Of a stretch of DNA of 64,000 nucleotides, positions 61,070 through 64,000 are shown piece after piece. The stretch's first letter is position 1; the number at the start of each line of letters is the position of its first letter. The stretch comes from Prorocentrum cordatum. Taxonomy: Eukaryota > Sar > Dinophyceae > Prorocentrales > Prorocentraceae. A program made the translations under genes and the position numbers. Under the pieces are notes generated by a model. It had not been told where the DNA came from and did no database searches. It saw only the letters and a list, made by a program, of their open reading frames with translations. Location of the stretch: assembly GCA_963575745.1 (NCBI GenBank), contig CAUYUJ010021659.1, forward strand, positions 10,001-74,000, given 5' to 3'.

Positions 61070-61947
61070 AGCGCACGACGGCCACTTGAAAGAGGGAGAA
61101 AGCCGACCCCCCCCCCCCCCCCCCCCCAAAAGGTGCATCAAGACGTGCCCCGCCCACCCGTGGGATCGCGGCGGCGACCCGCAGCACGGCTGCGGCGGCA
61201 GGGCAGGGCGGGGCCCACGTCGGTGTGGAAGTTGAGCGAGACGGGCCACGGGGCGCGCGCACGCGCGCGCACCCCTCTCGAGGCTCACCGCGCCGTCCAA
61301 CCGCCGCCGCCAAACATAACAGACAACAGACGAGTTTGAACAGGCACCATGAGGCGATATTGGACCAGGAGCCCGAGAACGGCCCTAAGGCCGTGCCCAG
61401 AAGAAGCCGAGGAGCCCTGATAGGACCAAGTCTCAGACCAGGGGCATAGACATGGTCCATCAAAGCATCCGAACTCCGCTCCCTGAGTCGCCTCAGCCAC
61501 TCTACCTCAGGACCGACTGCCATGAAGGGGGGCGCGGGATTGGGATCAACGTGGGTTGGATCGCCCTTCGCCACTGGGGTGCTGGCCTCCCAAGAAGAGA
61601 CCGCGATTCTGACGAGCGTGCCCACCCAGCTGTATGGGAGGAAGACAATCCAACAACAAGTGGCCAGCTAATCCAGTGGCATTGTATCGATCCACATTTG
61701 GCGCAGAGAACAACGGAGCCAGGGGGGGCCCAAACAAAGTGACCTCTGGCGCGGTGCGACTGCACTATCCCTCGCGCAAGCAGCACCGAGGCAGGCACAA
61801 TGGCCTGTGCAAGCGAAGCCTGACCAGGCCTGACTAACTGGCCGGCGCCCAGTCTAGGACGCACATCCCTATCAGGCGGCACAAAAGCAGGTCCTTCACG
61901 GGGGCGAACGACGAAGCTCACCGACGGGGAAAGGACGGGACGGGAAT
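61070..61947 (-). pseudogene. 3' remnant of a further LINE-like element plus poly-C tract
   Basis: Minus-strand 61,921-61,502 carries ARGHFVWAPPGSVVLCAKCG, resembling the LINE C-terminal zinc ribbon (SHVLFYRAYEQTYTCTRCGR in LINE-B). It sits where the 3' end of the element whose 5' half is 61,948-64,000 should be, so that element is either internally deleted or chimeric. A C run of about 20 (61,109-61,128) lies between it and LINE-B. Other frames here are not recognised. Confidence 0.4.
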
Positions 61948-64000
61948 CGGGCGAGGGCTGTCTAGCTCTTGCAAGTGATTTATCTCCGACCTTAAATTGT
62001 GGCGCATGTTTCCCAGAGTGCGTGGCCCATCCCAGCGCCGCGGCCCGGGCGCGTGCCTCGGGGCCCTAACGCGCCCTCTTCATTGGGGGAGATTCCAAAC
62101 AATTTTTTCCCACTGAGCCTCCTGAAGCCCAGCGCGGCCCACATGGGCCTCCGCGGAACTGCCGACACGGCCCCACCTGGCCGCGAGCTCTCTGTCCACC
62201 CCTTCGAGGAGCTGCTCGGGGGAGCGGATTTGCGGGGCCGCCGCCTCCTGCGCGGCCCCCCGCGGATAGAATAGGAATCTCACGCAGCCGATAGGAGGAA
62301 CCGCCTGGGAAGCCTGCGGCAACCTGGCAGCCCGTAGCCACGCGGGAGCGCCCGGGGCCAGGGGCCGCAACTGCACGGGAAGGCGCGGGAAAGAGGTAGC
62401 CTGCTCTTGGACCCAGACAGGTTGGCGGCAAACCTTGGCTCTAGCCAGCTGCTACCTATAAAATGATCACACCTCGCGCCTGGAGCCGATTGGCGACAAG
62501 TCGTCGCGCTGGCGACGAGCGAGCTGTCACTGACAGCGGCAAGTTAATCATATTGGTTCAACACATCCGCCTCCGCGTTGAAACCGGCGCCGACCACCTG
62601 CGCGATCTACATGCCGTTGAGCACTGCGAAATACTTCATCAGCCGCCAGAGGATGGGAGTTCTGCGGCCCTAAGCCTTGGCCGCCCTTGAATGACATGCC
62701 CTGAAATCAACGCCGCGCCGCCTGGCAGATACGAACGAACGCGGGCGGCGACCAACCGACCTGGGACGGTCTCATGCGACTCTCGCCCAGGAGGTGAGCT
62801 GATCATGATGTTGGCACGCGTGAGCACTGCCGCGCCACCCGTTGTGCCCAGCCCGCCGTCTTCATTAGGAATCACACAACTTCGCAGCCCTCTCCAGCCA
62901 ATGTCGTCCACCTGCGCTTGCCTCTCGCCGAGCTTGTCCGCCGCCGCGCGGTGCCCTTGCGCCGTCGCCACGCGGGCGCCCGACTCGGACAGATAGTCGG
63001 CGAGCGGGCCAAGAAACGAGGAGTTGAACGCGAACAGGTCGGAGAACTTGCCCGGCGCCAGCGGCTGACACAGCGCTACAGGTACTCGCGGCCAAACCTC
63101 CTTCCAACCCGCGATGGGGGGGAGCTCGAACGGCGGTCCTGGGTCTCCGAGGGGCGCCAGCCTACCGAAGGTTCACGCGCCCCTGACGGATCGGCCCTCG
63201 ACGGCTGGCCGCAGCTGGTGGAGGGCGGCGCCGTGCTCGAAGCCGCCCCGGAAACCGAAGCACCCTTGGTCGCCGATGTCCTCGCTGCGCCCGCGCCTCC
63301 TTCAGCAGGCAAAAGAGCCGACGCCGTCGACCCGCCAGAATCAGGCCCGCGCCTCGCTGCAAAAAAACCGAAGGAGGCGCGGGGGCACCCGCCGGGCCAC
63401 CAGCTCTTCCCCCAGCAGGCAAGAGGGCCGACACCATCTGCCCTCCAGAATCAGGCCCGCGCCTCGCTGCTGAGGAGACGAGGGGCACTGGGGCGGCCGA
63501 CGCCATCGCGCCAGCACCCCCTTCAGCAGGCAATAAGGCCGACACCGTCGACCAGAATCAGGCCCACGCCTCGCTGTGACACGAAAGGAAGTCCTGGGGC
63601 TGTCGGCCCGAAGTCGTCGGAATCACAGTCGAACGGGTCAACGTTCGGGTCATCCATCAGATCGACTGCGGCCGCTATCGGCGGCTGAGACTGGGCAGAG
63701 TAATCACTCATCATTGCAACTACAGATAAGTTGAAACGCCACAAACACCACAACGACCTAATCAGTCGTGGCCCTGAGCCTCTTGGCCACGCCGCAGACC
63801 GTGGCGAGGTGGCGCTTGAGCTGCTCACGGAGGACCTCTGCGGCGGGCTCAGGCACTCCCTCACCTGCGGGCTCGACATTGACCCCGCACGCTGTGAGGT
63901 GTTCCTTGCGCGTCTAGGCGTCAAGTCCGTCGATATGAGCTGGCGTCGCTGCCTCCGCATCGACGGCCATGTCTGCCGCGGCGCCTGCGCCGCCGCCCCC
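61948..64000 (-). mobile_element. Second LINE-B 5' segment, continuing beyond the window
   Basis: Copy of 57,912-59,969. Here the ORF2 N-terminus is still in frame (MMSDYSAQSQPPIAAAVDLM from 63,714), whereas the LINE-B copy is shifted. The endonuclease has the same GAGFN loss, so that change predates the duplication. The ORF1 C-terminus occupies about 63,758-64,000; the rest of ORF1 is outside. At 61,948 the homology stops abruptly. Confidence 0.85.

Overview
The window is dinoflagellate nuclear DNA. The decisive clue is at 38,845-38,866: a full 22-nt match to the dinoflagellate spliced leader (DinoSL, known consensus DCCGTAGCC...GGCTCAAG), fused to the 5' end of a LINE retrotransposon. The very low gene density, high GC, many (TCC/GGA)n tracts and fast-changing minisatellites fit a large dinoflagellate genome. 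The species cannot be named from sequence alone. There is no rRNA, tRNA or CRISPR array that I can support, and the sequence is one contig with a 100-N gap at 37,354-37,453.

Layout. 1-5.0 kb is a satellite block: three times over, a minisatellite of GGGACACC-type units is followed by a ~115-bp conserved core holding a covarying stem-loop, then an AC-rich tail. 5.0-6.5 kb is a degenerate CCAAGAGGCC-type minisatellite. 7.58-8.47 kb (minus) holds the best host-gene candidate, the last exon of a multi-pass membrane protein, followed upstream by an intron-like minisatellite. 12.6-15.9 kb is a tandem segmental duplication with a minus-strand coding-like exon in each copy. 17.9-20.3 kb contains MITE-like elements with terminal inverted repeats. 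21.1-22.0 kb is a 5'-truncated, frameshifted LINE of a second type. 22.4-27.1 kb is a giant GCTGAG-hexamer array; 27.4-31.2 kb is further minisatellite and microsatellite, including a 103-bp tandem repeat. 31.9-37.8 kb is more repeats with hairpins and the gap.

38,845-45,817 (plus) is an intact-looking LINE, here LINE-A. ORF1 (zinc ribbon plus coiled coils) is followed by ORF2 (AP-type endonuclease, reverse transcriptase, RNase H, two C-terminal zinc ribbons). It starts with the spliced leader, ends without poly(A), and sits inside a (TCC)n microsatellite between perfect 16-20-bp direct repeats. 45.8-53.2 kb is mostly low-complexity sequence, with a 225-bp foldback element at 51.2 kb.

53.17-61.05 kb (minus) is a decayed relative, LINE-B, with stops, frameshifts, a lost endonuclease aspartate and an internal 804-bp tandem duplication. 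Its 3' end also abuts (TCC)n in its own orientation, and a degenerate spliced leader lies upstream of its ORF1. Its 5' half is repeated at 61,948-64,000 (running off the window), giving a head-to-tail LINE tandem.

How it fits together: I infer that LINE-A mRNA is trans-spliced by the host, copied back with the leader on, and inserted into (TCC)n. Almost all other long open frames in the window are shadows of repeats and are not annotated as genes.
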